Of a stretch of 59,703 bases of DNA, positions 1 to 8,945 are shown piece after piece. Source of the stretch: Prevotella sp. GTDB lineage: Bacteria > Bacteroidota > Bacteroidia > Bacteroidales > Bacteroidaceae. A model generated the notes under the pieces. The model did not search any database and was not told where the DNA came from. It worked only from the letters and a program-made list of their open reading frames with translations. A program made the translations under genes and the position numbers. Where the stretch lies: contig JAFZCU010000229.1 of NCBI GenBank assembly GCA_017556145.1, positions 1 to 59,703 on the forward strand, read 5' to 3'. How positions within the stretch are numbered: the first letter of the stretch is position 1; the number at the start of each line of letters is the position of its first letter.

Positions 1-1565
1 ACGGCGAAGGCTATCTCAGTGGTCCGGCCTCGATGAACAAAGCCGGCAACGGCACACTGACCATCGCCAGCGAGCAACAGTATGAGGGGGCCACCGTATT
101 GCATGGCGGCACCTATGCCTTCGCATCGCTCAAGAACGGCGGTGAGGCCAGCGGCTTAGGCAAAAGCCAGGAGTTCGCCCAGAACTGGGTGATGGATGGC
201 GGTATCTGGCTCTATACGGGCGGTTCCACATCCACCAACCGCTCTGCCCGGCTCTACAACGACACCGAACTGAACATCGCCGACAAAGCCGCCGTCGTGA
301 CCATGAGCGGCAGCATCGAGGGACAGGGCGACCTGAGTATCAATGGCGAAGGACAGCTATTGGTAAACACACCGAATGGCTTTAAGTTTGATGGCAGCCT
401 TATCATGAGAGGCGGCACGGTGAAACTGGCTTCGAAGACGGTTTCTGACAAGGGTATCGGCACGGCTGGAAAACTCGTGATGGCAGGCGGAGAATTCATC
501 ACCATCGGCAAGAATGAGAATGCGGTGACCTACAACTTTCCCATCGAGGCAATGGCGGGCACCACGTCGAAGATCAGCTTCGACCTGTGGAACACCAACA
601 AGTGCAAGGTCTCGGGCACAGGCACGCTGATCTGGGATGTACACTACCTGCGCGAATACATCGAAGGCAACTGGGACAACTATACGGGCCATCTGATTAT
701 CAGCGGTTCAGGCAAGAGCGGACAGAGCCAGTTTGCCATCCGCAACGGAGTAGGCGTGAAGAATGCCACCATCGAGCTGAAAGGCAATGCCACTATCAAT
801 GGCGCCAAGAACCAATCAACCTATTATCTCGGCGGACTCTCCGGTGAAGCCACAAGCGCCCTCTGGGGCTTTAATGTGAAGCAGAAGGGCGAAGGCACCT
901 GGGTGGTAGGAACAGCCAATACCAATGAGACCTTCAAGGGCATGATCAGAAACCTGGACCAGGCTGGCAGCCACCCCGGAACAACAAGTATCGAAAAACA
1001 AGGCTTTGGTGACTGGCGTCTGACAGGCAAGAACGACTACAGCGGCACCACGACCATTACCAGTGGCAAGCTCATCGTCAACGGACAGCACACCGGCAAA
1101 GGGGCCGTTACCGTCCGCCAGGATGCCACGCTGGCAGGCACAGGCTCACTGGCCGGCGTCGTGACCATCCAATCAGGCGGCATCTTACAGGTGGGTGACA
1201 CCCTCGCCACCGACCGGGGACTGACCTTCAGTAGCGGCCTGAAGCTTAACAACGGCGCTATCCTCAGGCTGAACGATACCATGACCGACCACAGCTTTCA
1301 GAGCGGCAACGGCATCCAGGCGTTCAGCGGCAGTGTGAGCGGCACCTTCAGCGAGATACAGCCAGCCACACCAGGCGAAGGGCTCATCTGGGACACCTCG
1401 GAACTCTATACCAAAGGCCTGCTCAAGGTGGCCGCCGGCAGCGGCATTGGCAGCATCAGAACAAAAAAGGAAACCGGTGCCGTCTATGACTTAGGCGGGC
1501 TTCGCCAAACAAAAGCGAACAAAGGTATATTCATTCAGGACAAAAAGAAAATGGTGAGGAAATAA
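1..1565 (+). CDS. Secreted beta-strand-repeat protein, C-terminal part (5' end outside window)
   Basis: The reading frame is open to the left edge (frame begins at base 3), so the first Met at base 33 is internal and this is the last ~521 residues of a larger protein. It is a run of glycine- and threonine-rich beta-helix-type repeats of the kind called autotransporter-associated or passenger-associated strand repeats (for example GTTTITSGKLIVNG and GAVTVRQDATLAGTGSL). The end carries the Bacteroidales secretion-tail pattern VYDLGGLRQ…KGIFIQDKKKMVRK, seen also on other secreted proteins here. The repeat region resembles the one that follows the PL11 domain of the 1553-aa protein at 24612-29273, so the missing N-terminus may be a polysaccharide lyase, but that is inference. 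It converges with the SusD gene that follows. Confidence 0.8.
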   Translation, partial: GEGYLSGPASMNKAGNGTLTIASEQQYEGATVLHGGTYAFASLKNGGEASGLGKSQEFAQNWVMDGGIWLYTGGSTSTNRSARLYNDTELNIADKAAVVTMSGSIEGQGDLSINGEGQLLVNTPNGFKFDGSLIMRGGTVKLASKTVSDKGIGTAGKLVMAGGEFITIGKNENAVTYNFPIEAMAGTTSKISFDLWNTNKCKVSGTGTLIWDVHYLREYIEGNWDNYTGHLIISGSGKSGQSQFAIRNGVGVKNATIELKGNATINGAKNQSTYYLGGLSGEATSALWGFNVKQKGEGTWVVGTANTNETFKGMIRNLDQAGSHPGTTSIEKQGFGDWRLTGKNDYSGTTTITSGKLIVNGQHTGKGAVTVRQDATLAGTGSLAGVVTIQSGGILQVGDTLATDRGLTFSSGLKLNNGAILRLNDTMTDHSFQSGNGIQAFSGSVSGTFSEIQPATPGEGLIWDTSELYTKGLLKVAAGSGIGSIRTKKETGAVYDLGGLRQTKANKGIFIQDKKKMVRK

Positions 1566-1582
1566 CTTTTTCCTCACCATTT
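1549..1582. terminator. Bidirectional hairpin terminator between convergent genes
   Basis: Perfect 14-bp inverted repeat, AAATGGTGAGGAAA at 1549-1562 and its complement at 1569-1582, with a 6-nt loop. The left arm encodes the last residues (KMVRK) of the upstream gene. Read on the minus strand the stem is followed by TTTTCTTTTTG, so it suits the end of the seven-gene minus operon best; on the plus strand the tail is only weakly T-rich. Confidence 0.75.
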
Positions 1583-1602
1583 ATCAGACGTAAGAAGTAT
1601 TT

Positions 1603-1629
1603 TCTCACCTCTTACCTCTCACCTCTTAT
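1603..1629. repeat. Heptanucleotide tandem repeat at the 3' end of the SusD2 gene
   Basis: Units TCTCACC, TCTTACC, TCTCACC and TCTTATT follow each other with a period of 7. The last unit contains the stop codon of the minus-strand SusD2 gene (1626-1628). The unit is the same as the one that encodes the signal peptide of the 753-aa FAS1 protein (11128-11155), but in the opposite orientation and outside coding sequence. Confidence 0.8.
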
Positions 1630-3671
1630 TTATACGGCAGATAGCAGTTCTGCGTGGTGATGCCTGCAGCATTGTTCTCCAGCTTACGGCTGAGCCACTT
1701 GTCGCCGAAGCCGCCACCGTAGATGCCCGACTGGTTCTTGTGGAGCGCCAGACGGCGGAGGTCGGAGAAGCGGGTGCCCTCGAAGGCAAACTCCATGGCA
1801 TACTCATCACACAACAGATCCTCCATCGCATTGATGTAGTCGTCCTTCGTAGGATTCGTCAGACCCAGGCCAAACTGCCTGCTGATATCGGCAATCTTGG
1901 CCGAAACGACGGTGCTGTAACGATAGGAGGAATAGAGATCCTCGACGGCACCGGCACCGTGGAAGTGGATACCGACGAAGGCCTTCGACGCACCATTCTT
2001 GAAGATGTCAGCGTTGGTCTGGGCCAGGAACGGCAGACGGGTAGTGAGCAGTTCGTAAGACTCGGGGGTAAGATAATACTTGTCGTCGATATGCGACTGC
2101 GTCATATCAAGCACCTTATGACCACTCTCATCAATAGAGTCGTTGCCAGCCTGATCCTTCAGGAAAATCTCCTCATAACGGTAGTTGGCCAACTCGGAGT
2201 GCAGACCATTCTTCAGCACGGCGAAGGCGGCATCGGGATAACCCATGCGGTTGATAGCCTCAGCCAGGTGGAGCCAGACGGTGGCATTGCGATAAAGCAG
2301 GATATAGGCCGTAGAAGGCTTGTAGGTGTAGACATAAGCGGAGTCGGCACCCTCGCCCTGACAGATCATCGAGGCACGGGCATCGCCGAGGGGCTCGCTG
2401 CGGACTATCCAGTTGAAGGGCGCCACCTTGACCTGCTCGGTATAGTAATAATACCGAGCACGGCGTGCTGAGTCGCAATAGGCCTGTGAAGGCACCACCT
2501 GGATATCCTGCGTCTTGGGACAGTTGAAGATATTCTCCATCGGGTCGTCGACATTGACGGCGCTGGCACGCTCGGTGCCATAGTAGTTATAACCGAAGGC
2601 AGCAGGGATGTCGGTGGTCTGACCCATGGTGTAGTTGACAGCCATCGGGATATAAGAGATCACGTCGCCGGGCGCTGCACTATGCTGGAAGGAGTTCTCC
2701 CACATGGGCATCTGATTGTAGAGGGAAGAATTCTTCTGCTCGTTATAGTCGACCGGCCACTCCAGGAAGTCCTTGAAGATGGGGCTGTAGCGGCTGTAAT
2801 TAGGCGACATCATATCATTATAGTTCACGGAGATATTCGCGCTGTTGTTCAGGCCCTCATATCGCAGATACTGATAATAGCAGGTTGCAGCCTTCTCGTA
2901 TTCGCCCAGTTCGAGGTAGATGTCACCCAACACGACATTGAGCGGGATGAAGCACTTGCTGGGACGGATAAACTTCTCCTCATTACCCCAGTTGAGCATA
3001 CCTGCCGAGCGCGAACTCTGGTTGAAGGTAGGCACGGCAATCTGCTCGTCACTATAGCGGGCCTTGAGGGTTTCGAGCATCTGTGCCTCGCTCTGGAGGA
3101 TGCCCTCATAGCTGGTCATTGAGGTGTTGGCATTGATCTGCGCAATGGTGGTGACGGGCTCTGTGATGTAAGGCACAGCACCATACTGACGGGCGAGCTG
3201 CAGATAGGTCCATGCACGGAACGACGCCACGGCGGCATATTCGTTGCAGACTACGTTGCGGGCGCCTGTGGCGAGCGTGGTGTCGCGATGGGCCAAATAG
3301 TAGTTGCAGTTGTTGATGACCTTGTAATAAAGGTACACACTGTCGTACTTATTGGTGGCATCAGCCGTGAACGATGCCAGATCGCGCAGGTGCATGGAGG
3401 CCTTGTCGGTGGGTTTCACCAGCTCGCCACGCATCTCGTTCTGGAAGTAATACTGGTCGGCCAGTTGCTGCATGGCCTGCATGATGCCATAGGCATAGAA
3501 GACGGAGTCGGTCTTCTGGTCGAGTGCCGGTTCGAACAACTGACGGGAGCTGTCGGACTCAAGCATATCGGAGCAGGAAGTAAGGAGAGAAGGAGTTGAG
3601 GAGAGAAGGAATAAGTAGAATACTCCTGCCATGAAAAGCCTCACCCATTTCTTATTATTAATTCTATTCAT
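1626..3671 (-). CDS. SusD/RagB-family outer-membrane lipoprotein (SusD2)
   Basis: Surface glycan-binding lipoprotein expected to cap the TonB-dependent transporter encoded just upstream (SusC2). The 681-aa product starts MNRINNKKWVRLF and has a lipoprotein signal ending LLTSC, with acidic residues (SDMLESD) after the cysteine that fit a surface-export signal. The body has the SusD pattern: a helical N-terminal region with TPR-like segments (VCNEYAAVASFRAWTYLQLARQYG), a middle glycan-binding region, and a C-terminal DLLCDEYAMEFAFEGTRFSDLRR motif typical of RagB/SusD. An in-frame ATG five codons upstream lies inside an 8-bp repeat leader, so I place the start at 3671. Last gene of the seven-gene operon; the ligand is probably an RG-I fragment, judged from the neighbours only. 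Confidence 0.93.
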   Translation of the reverse strand: MNRINNKKWVRLFMAGVFYLFLLSSTPSLLTSCSDMLESDSSRQLFEPALDQKTDSVFYAYGIMQAMQQLADQYYFQNEMRGELVKPTDKASMHLRDLASFTADATNKYDSVYLYYKVINNCNYYLAHRDTTLATGARNVVCNEYAAVASFRAWTYLQLARQYGAVPYITEPVTTIAQINANTSMTSYEGILQSEAQMLETLKARYSDEQIAVPTFNQSSRSAGMLNWGNEEKFIRPSKCFIPLNVVLGDIYLELGEYEKAATCYYQYLRYEGLNNSANISVNYNDMMSPNYSRYSPIFKDFLEWPVDYNEQKNSSLYNQMPMWENSFQHSAAPGDVISYIPMAVNYTMGQTTDIPAAFGYNYYGTERASAVNVDDPMENIFNCPKTQDIQVVPSQAYCDSARRARYYYYTEQVKVAPFNWIVRSEPLGDARASMICQGEGADSAYVYTYKPSTAYILLYRNATVWLHLAEAINRMGYPDAAFAVLKNGLHSELANYRYEEIFLKDQAGNDSIDESGHKVLDMTQSHIDDKYYLTPESYELLTTRLPFLAQTNADIFKNGASKAFVGIHFHGAGAVEDLYSSYRYSTVVSAKIADISRQFGLGLTNPTKDDYINAMEDLLCDEYAMEFAFEGTRFSDLRRLALHKNQSGIYGGGFGDKWLSRKLENNAAGITTQNCYLPYK
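3583..3614. repeat. Octanucleotide tandem repeat inside the SusD2 signal peptide
   Basis: Plus-strand units AGGAGAGA, AGGAGTTG, AGGAGAGA and AGGAATAA, period 8. On the coding strand this pyrimidine-rich block encodes the hydrophobic core (FLLSSTPSLL) of the lipoprotein signal. Confidence 0.85.
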
Positions 3672-3674
3672 AAT

Positions 3675-3697
3675 TCTTATGTTCATATGTTTTATGT
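3675..3697. repeat. Octanucleotide repeat leader before SusD2
   Basis: Plus-strand units TCTTATGT, TCATATGT and TTTATGT (the last is 7 nt) sit directly upstream of the start codon. On the coding strand they read as A-rich ACATAAGA-type units. The same leader precedes SusD1 and two of the FAS1 genes. Confidence 0.85.
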
Positions 3698-3722
3698 CTA
3701 AAAAATCATCCGTTCCTATGTC

Positions 3723-6700
3723 TTACAAGTTAATCTTGACGCCCATGGAGAAGTTGCGGCCCTGAGCGATGTTGCCACAGTCGATGCCCTGATAGAGCTG
3801 GCTGTTGCTGGCAGAGAACTCGGGATCGCTGCCCGTATACTTGGTAAGGGTCAGGAGATTGCCGCCCTCTGCCCATACGGAGATACCCTGCAGCCACGAC
3901 TGCCACGACTCAGGAATAGGAATCTGATAAGAGAGGCGTACGTTCTTCAGACGCAGGTAGGAGCCGTCCTCGATCCAACGGTCGGAGAAGCGGTTGTTGC
4001 CCATGGGGTCGCCATAGCTGACGCGTGGGAGCGTGGCCTGCTGTCCTTCATAACGCCAATGGCCGATCTCTGCCACCTGCTGGTTGTAGAGCGTAGAACC
4101 GCTGTTAAGGATGGCGCGCTCGTAGTTATAGACATCGTTGCCCAGACTGTAGTTGCAGTTCACACCAAGTGTGAAGCGTTTCCAGTTGAGGTTGAGGAAG
4201 ATGTTACCATAAAGATCGGGGTTGGGGTCGCCGATGACGGTCTTGTCGTTCTCATCAATCTGTCCCAGGGCATTGGCACCACGGGTATTGGTAGGATTGA
4301 GATCCTCGAAGATGACATCGCCGGCAGCGAAATACTGCTTGACGCCCGTCTCGTCGATGATATAGAGGTTGGCAGCCTGTGCAGCCTCTGTGGTCGGGAA
4401 GACACCCTTGGTCTTGTAGCCATAGAACACGCCCACCGGGTTGCCCACGGCTGTCAGGATATTGTCTGAACCATAGATGGATGAGGTGTAATTGCCGTTT
4501 GCCAAGGCCTTGACCTCGTTCTTATAGTGGCCTACGGTGGCTCCGACTTCAAGGCTCAGGTCGCGGGTGGCAATGGGTTTGCCGTTGATGCCCACCTCAA
4601 AACCGGTGTTACTGATCTCACCATCGTTCGTCCAATAGTTGTTGATACCACCAATGGGATTCTCAAAGCTCTTCAGCGCCAACAGGTCTTTCGTGCTGTG
4701 GATGAAATAGTTGGCACTGATGCCCAGACGGTTGTTGAGGAAATTAGCCTGCAAGCCGATATTCAGCTTCGACGTGGTTTCCCACTTGATTTCCTCGTTA
4801 CCCACATTGGTGAGCTGCATACCGATCTCGGTGTAGTTGTAGCGCACGGTATTGAACGAGGTACGGGCGGCATAGTTGCTGATGCCGTCGTTACCGCTCA
4901 TGTCGAAGCCGACATTCAGGCGCAGGTAGTCGATGGCGGTGTTCTTCGGGAACCAGTTCTCGTTGGTCAGCACCCAACCCAGCTGCACGCTGGGGAAGAT
5001 GGCCCATTTCACGCCAGCCAACTTCACGCCGCCGTTGGCATTGCTGCCGAAACGGCTGTTAGATTCTGCCAGCAGAGAGACGGTGGCGAAGTATTTGTTC
5101 ATATAGTTATAGTCGCCAGAGACATACCACTGCATATTCTTCCAGACATCATCAGCACCCTTAACGGTAGAATAGACATCGTTACCCGTCGCGAGCTTCG
5201 GGTTCTTATCATCCTCGAGCTTCGTGGAGTACTGCGTAGCGAGGTCGCTGTTGTCAAAGGAGAAGTAGGTATAGCGGAAGCCACCCATCGCGGCGATGCT
5301 GTGCGCACCGAACATCTTGTTCCAGTCGAGGTGGGTATTGCTCAGCACGTTGATCTCCTTGGAGAAGATAGAGGCCGTCTTGGAATAGACCGTACCCAGG
5401 TTTTCGATCTCGAAGGAAGGCAGTCCGATGTTAGGACGGTAATAGGCCTGTGAGTTACGATTGAGGTAGTAACTGAAATGAGAAGTCAGTTTCCAATCCT
5501 TGTTGATCTCGTAGGTAGGTGTCAGCGTCACGTTGAAGAAGGTGTTCTCATTACGGTTCTTACGCTCGCCGCTACCATTTTGCAGCAATGCCAAGGGGTT
5601 GGCCTGCGAATAGTTGCCATCCTCCAGGGTGCTGTAGAGGTCGTCGGCATCAGCCAGCAGCGAAGTGAAGTCGTTGATATTCTTGTTATACTGATAGGGA
5701 TTGAGCAGGGGGCTCTTGATCAGTGCCAGGAACGCAGGCGAGGTAATGACACCGGCATTCAGGTCGGCAGCGATACCATCGTCGAAGAGGTTCGTATTAG
5801 AACGTGAGAACGACATATCGAATTTCGTCGTGAGATTCCACAACAGCTTGATATCCGTATTGAAGCGGACGTTAATGCGGTCGTAGCTGGTCGACTTGAT
5901 ATTCTTCATCGTCTGGATGTAAGCCACAGAGAGGTTATACATACCAATATCGTCACCACCCTGCACATTGATGCTGTAGTTATGCGTCAGCGCCGTGCGA
6001 TATACATAGTCGCTCCAATTGGTGTCGTTATGGTATGTCTGGTAATAATAGCCGTCCTTGGCATCGTTGAGGAAATTGAACAACAGCGGGTTGGTCAACG
6101 AGCCGATGCGCTGCTGTACCTCAGGAATGGTACCGAGCTGCTCAACGGCATAGTTACGATATTGTGCCGCATTCATCATGGTAGGATACTGGGGCACGAA
6201 GGTCCACCCTACCCCGAGCTTGGCATCGATACGCGTTGCCATCGAGTGACCGCGCTTGGTGTCGATGAGAATGACACCGTTGGCACCACGGGCACCATAG
6301 AGGGCTGTGGCATTCTTCAGCACCGTCACCTTGTCGATATCCTCAGGAGAGATGGTAGACAGCATATTGAAGATGTCGCCCAGATGCAGCGACGGTCTGT
6401 TCTGCTGCATATCAAGTTCCACACCATCGAGGATGACGAGGGGCTGGGCATTGGCATTGAGTGAGCTGATACCACGGATAAACATGGCAGCACCCTGCTC
6501 AAGGTTGCCGGAATGCATGTTCATGCGGATGTCGCCACCCAACTTCTCGGTCATCTCCTCATCGATGGAAAGGCCCTTGCCATTGGAAACGAAACTGTTC
6601 CGGGCCGTTATCGTGGTGCCATCCTCATACATGGGAGAGAAGGCATCGCTCAAAAGGCTGATCTGCACCTGCTGGGTGGAATCACCGGCGAGAATGGCGA

Positions 6701-7025
6701 CCTGCTGCGACATGTACTTCGGCGACTGCACAAAGAGAGCAGTGGCAAAGGTGGGCACCTTGATGGTGAACTTACCGTCGGCATCGGTCATGGCCGCATA
6801 ACGGTTGTCGTTGAGGGTCTTCAGACGCACACCTGCCAGAGGTGTCTTCGTGGCAGCGTCGACCACAACACCTCGCACATTGATGGTCGGATTCTTGTCG
6901 ACAACCTGAGCGCGCTTAGGTGCCTTGAAGGTCGTAGAAGTCTCTTCCTCATCGAACTCATCCTGCGCAAAAGCCACTGGGCTTGCTGCGAGGAATGCAA
7001 TCATAAATAGAAATATCTTTTTCAT
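3723..7025 (-). CDS. SusC/RagA-family TonB-dependent outer-membrane transporter (SusC2)
   Basis: Energy-dependent importer of oligosaccharides across the outer membrane, paired with SusD2 downstream. The 1100-aa product has a Sec signal (MKKIFLFMIAFLAASPVAFAQ), an acidic spacer, a carboxypeptidase-D-like regulatory domain (about residues 48-125: NVRGVVVDAATKTPLAGVRL and on), then the plug domain with the SusC signatures MFIRGISSLNANAQPLVILDGV and ATALYGARGANGVILI (about 180-260), and a long beta barrel. It ends GRNFSMGVKINL, a usual barrel end. The regulatory domain shows a TonB/ExbB-powered uptake system; an ExbB gene begins at the right edge of the window. A heptad repeat leader precedes the start codon. 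Confidence 0.95.
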   Translation of the reverse strand: MKKIFLFMIAFLAASPVAFAQDEFDEEETSTTFKAPKRAQVVDKNPTINVRGVVVDAATKTPLAGVRLKTLNDNRYAAMTDADGKFTIKVPTFATALFVQSPKYMSQQVAILAGDSTQQVQISLLSDAFSPMYEDGTTITARNSFVSNGKGLSIDEEMTEKLGGDIRMNMHSGNLEQGAAMFIRGISSLNANAQPLVILDGVELDMQQNRPSLHLGDIFNMLSTISPEDIDKVTVLKNATALYGARGANGVILIDTKRGHSMATRIDAKLGVGWTFVPQYPTMMNAAQYRNYAVEQLGTIPEVQQRIGSLTNPLLFNFLNDAKDGYYYQTYHNDTNWSDYVYRTALTHNYSINVQGGDDIGMYNLSVAYIQTMKNIKSTSYDRINVRFNTDIKLLWNLTTKFDMSFSRSNTNLFDDGIAADLNAGVITSPAFLALIKSPLLNPYQYNKNINDFTSLLADADDLYSTLEDGNYSQANPLALLQNGSGERKNRNENTFFNVTLTPTYEINKDWKLTSHFSYYLNRNSQAYYRPNIGLPSFEIENLGTVYSKTASIFSKEINVLSNTHLDWNKMFGAHSIAAMGGFRYTYFSFDNSDLATQYSTKLEDDKNPKLATGNDVYSTVKGADDVWKNMQWYVSGDYNYMNKYFATVSLLAESNSRFGSNANGGVKLAGVKWAIFPSVQLGWVLTNENWFPKNTAIDYLRLNVGFDMSGNDGISNYAARTSFNTVRYNYTEIGMQLTNVGNEEIKWETTSKLNIGLQANFLNNRLGISANYFIHSTKDLLALKSFENPIGGINNYWTNDGEISNTGFEVGINGKPIATRDLSLEVGATVGHYKNEVKALANGNYTSSIYGSDNILTAVGNPVGVFYGYKTKGVFPTTEAAQAANLYIIDETGVKQYFAAGDVIFEDLNPTNTRGANALGQIDENDKTVIGDPNPDLYGNIFLNLNWKRFTLGVNCNYSLGNDVYNYERAILNSGSTLYNQQVAEIGHWRYEGQQATLPRVSYGDPMGNNRFSDRWIEDGSYLRLKNVRLSYQIPIPESWQSWLQGISVWAEGGNLLTLTKYTGSDPEFSASNSQLYQGIDCGNIAQGRNFSMGVKINL

Positions 7026-7026
7026 C

Positions 7027-7053
7027 TAACTATAAACTCTAAACTATAAACCA
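7027..7053. repeat. Heptanucleotide repeat leader before SusC2
   Basis: The gap between the upstream stop codon (7058) and the SusC2 start (7025) is mostly 7-bp units on the plus strand: TAAACTC, TAAACTA and TAAACCA, plus a shortened TAACTA next to the ATG. The same unit forms the leader of SusC1. Confidence 0.8.
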
Positions 7054-7057
7054 TCAA

Positions 7058-8908
7058 CTAATTAGCCCATAAGTCGTTATAATCCTTCGGAACGAGATAG
7101 ACACCAGCCACACGCATCAGTTGGTCGTATTTCTGACGGTTGGCAGAAGAGGTGTAACTCTTGGTGTGCATCATCATCAGGCTGGGATAAGCATCCAGTC
7201 CGTAATAGCAGGCCGGGAAGGTAAACTCGCCGAGGTCGAAGACATTGACACGGCCGGGATCGCCCAGATAAGTCAACGTAGCAGTGCTCTCACCGTTGTC
7301 GGTGGTCATCTCTATCGAAGACTTGGCACCATTCGGCAGTACGGTGTACTGTTGTTTATTGGCAGCATCCGTCCAACTGAGGAAGAAGCGCAGGTAGTAT
7401 GGTTTCACAACTCTCATAGGTTCCTCTACCTGTGCCGGAACGGTGACGACATAGATGTGATAGGTTGTGGAGCGTACCCCTCTCAGGGCAAAGTTAAACT
7501 CCGGCTTACCCGTCGTACCATCGATATTGGCATCGTCAACCGCGACATAAGAGAAGAAACGCGAGGTTTTAGGAAGAATCATCTGACGTAACATGGGAGG
7601 TACTTTGGAAAAGAGACTGTCGCGTCCAGCCAGACTGTCCAGGGGGATGTTATGGGTGGTGAGTTTCGTCACCTTCATCGTATAAATCCTATCGCTGTAG
7701 TCTCTGACTGAAGGCGACCATTCAATGATGGGATTATACGTCTCCCAAGAACTAAAGGGGAATGCGTCGATGGTGCGCGTGATACCATTACTCATCTCGC
7801 TGATGGCGGTTGTGTGATCCAGAACCACCTGCATATTGGTAAGATGACTGCCACTGGTAGTATAGGCCGTATCAGTGGGTGCAAAGGCGCCATTGCCGAA
7901 GAGCGGCTGATTGCCCTTGTACCAATTCGAGAAGACGAGGTTGCTGACGATGTTACGAGAGGTCAGAGAGTCCTGCAGTTCACCGTCGGTCTCGGCAGCC
8001 TTGTCAGCCTTGGCATCGGTGGCCTTCAACGAAGAGGCAACCAGTGTCTTCTTCTCCAGATCCATATAGTCCATCTTCGGAATGTAGTTGTAGCAGGGAT
8101 TGATGGCAGCATAAGCCTCATTCCATGCCTGGTCGCTGGGAACGAGCATGCAGAAAGTGCTATCCTCATCCTCGAGGTCGGCACGCATGATGGAACGGAT
8201 GACGTTATTGCGCTTCTTCATCACAGAGTCGAGATAGGTCTGTTTGCCATCGCGAAGCGGGCCGATGACGGAGGCGTTGACATCAAGGTAGTACTCATCG
8301 TATTTCTGGATGTAGTTCTTGATCAGGTCACAGCCTGCGAGATTGTCGATGTTCTCGTAGAGGTTGGGGTAAAACTCCGATACGCCATTCAGCTTGTGCA
8401 TCACGCCATTGGAGGCAGGAATGTTGATGTCGCCATAGGAAATGCCATCGAACGATGCCTGCGTGAAGGGATGGTGCTTGGCATTGAGCGAGATGATCGT
8501 CGTGCCTGCAAGCGCACTGGATATGGGATAGTTGTACTCCGTCATGTGCTGCTGTAAGAACTGCTTGACGATAGTGGCACTATCGCTTGCCTTCAGACGA
8601 TTGTATTCCGCATCGCTGAAGGCAGCATCCACAGGCGCCCAGACAGTATAGAACCGCGGGCTGTTGAGTGCCTCAGAGAATTTGCTTTGCTGGGCAAGCG
8701 CAGCAAACTTGGTCAGTTGCGGGTCACTGGATATATTCTCCCATAACGTTTTGCCGGCACTGGGCTGATCGCCTGCAGACGGCTCTGAGTTGTAATCAGA
8801 ATAGTCAGAGCAACTGGTGAGGAGTAAAGGAGAGAAGGAGAGAAGGAGTAAGTAGAATACACCTGCCGTGAAAAGCCTCACCCATTTCATATAGTTTATC
8901 TTATTCAT
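7058..8908 (-). CDS. FAS1 (fasciclin)-domain lipoprotein, 616 aa
   Basis: Probable surface accessory lipoprotein of the SusCD system. A lipoprotein signal ending LLLTSC is followed by SDYSDYN. Residues ~30-190 form a FAS1 domain with its usual landmarks (FYTVWAPVDAAFSD near the start, NGVMHKLNGVSEFYP at the end). A second, more divergent FAS1-like unit follows (MLVPSDQAWNEAYA … NGITRTIDAF), then a C-terminal beta-rich region (~430-610) that I do not recognise. FAS1 domains mediate adhesion or ligand binding; a role in glycan capture is inferred from the position between two SusC/SusD pairs. Start set at MNKINYMKW because the ATG five codons upstream lies in the 8-bp repeat leader. The first ~30 codons are nearly identical in DNA to those of SusD2. 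Confidence 0.85.
   Translation of the reverse strand: MNKINYMKWVRLFTAGVFYLLLLSFSPLLLTSCSDYSDYNSEPSAGDQPSAGKTLWENISSDPQLTKFAALAQQSKFSEALNSPRFYTVWAPVDAAFSDAEYNRLKASDSATIVKQFLQQHMTEYNYPISSALAGTTIISLNAKHHPFTQASFDGISYGDINIPASNGVMHKLNGVSEFYPNLYENIDNLAGCDLIKNYIQKYDEYYLDVNASVIGPLRDGKQTYLDSVMKKRNNVIRSIMRADLEDEDSTFCMLVPSDQAWNEAYAAINPCYNYIPKMDYMDLEKKTLVASSLKATDAKADKAAETDGELQDSLTSRNIVSNLVFSNWYKGNQPLFGNGAFAPTDTAYTTSGSHLTNMQVVLDHTTAISEMSNGITRTIDAFPFSSWETYNPIIEWSPSVRDYSDRIYTMKVTKLTTHNIPLDSLAGRDSLFSKVPPMLRQMILPKTSRFFSYVAVDDANIDGTTGKPEFNFALRGVRSTTYHIYVVTVPAQVEEPMRVVKPYYLRFFLSWTDAANKQQYTVLPNGAKSSIEMTTDNGESTATLTYLGDPGRVNVFDLGEFTFPACYYGLDAYPSLMMMHTKSYTSSANRQKYDQLMRVAGVYLVPKDYNDLWAN
8820..8851. repeat. Octanucleotide tandem repeat inside the signal peptide of the 616-aa FAS1 lipoprotein
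   Basis: Plus-strand units AGGAGTAA, AGGAGAGA, AGGAGAGA and AGGAGTAA, exact period 8. They encode the core LLLSFSPLLL just before the lipobox. Confidence 0.9.
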
Positions 8909-8911
8909 AAT

Positions 8912-8935
8912 TATTATGTTCATATGTTCTTATGT
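8912..8935. repeat. Octanucleotide repeat leader before the 616-aa FAS1 gene
   Basis: Plus-strand units TATTATGT, TCATATGT and TCTTATGT fill the gap between the stop codon of the upstream gene (8946) and this start codon (8908). Confidence 0.85.
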
Positions 8936-8945
8936 CTAATAAAAC

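Noticed and set aside
4527-5453. 308-codon open frame on the plus strand inside SusC2
   Set aside because: Antisense shadow of a clear SusC gene; no signal or motif of its own.
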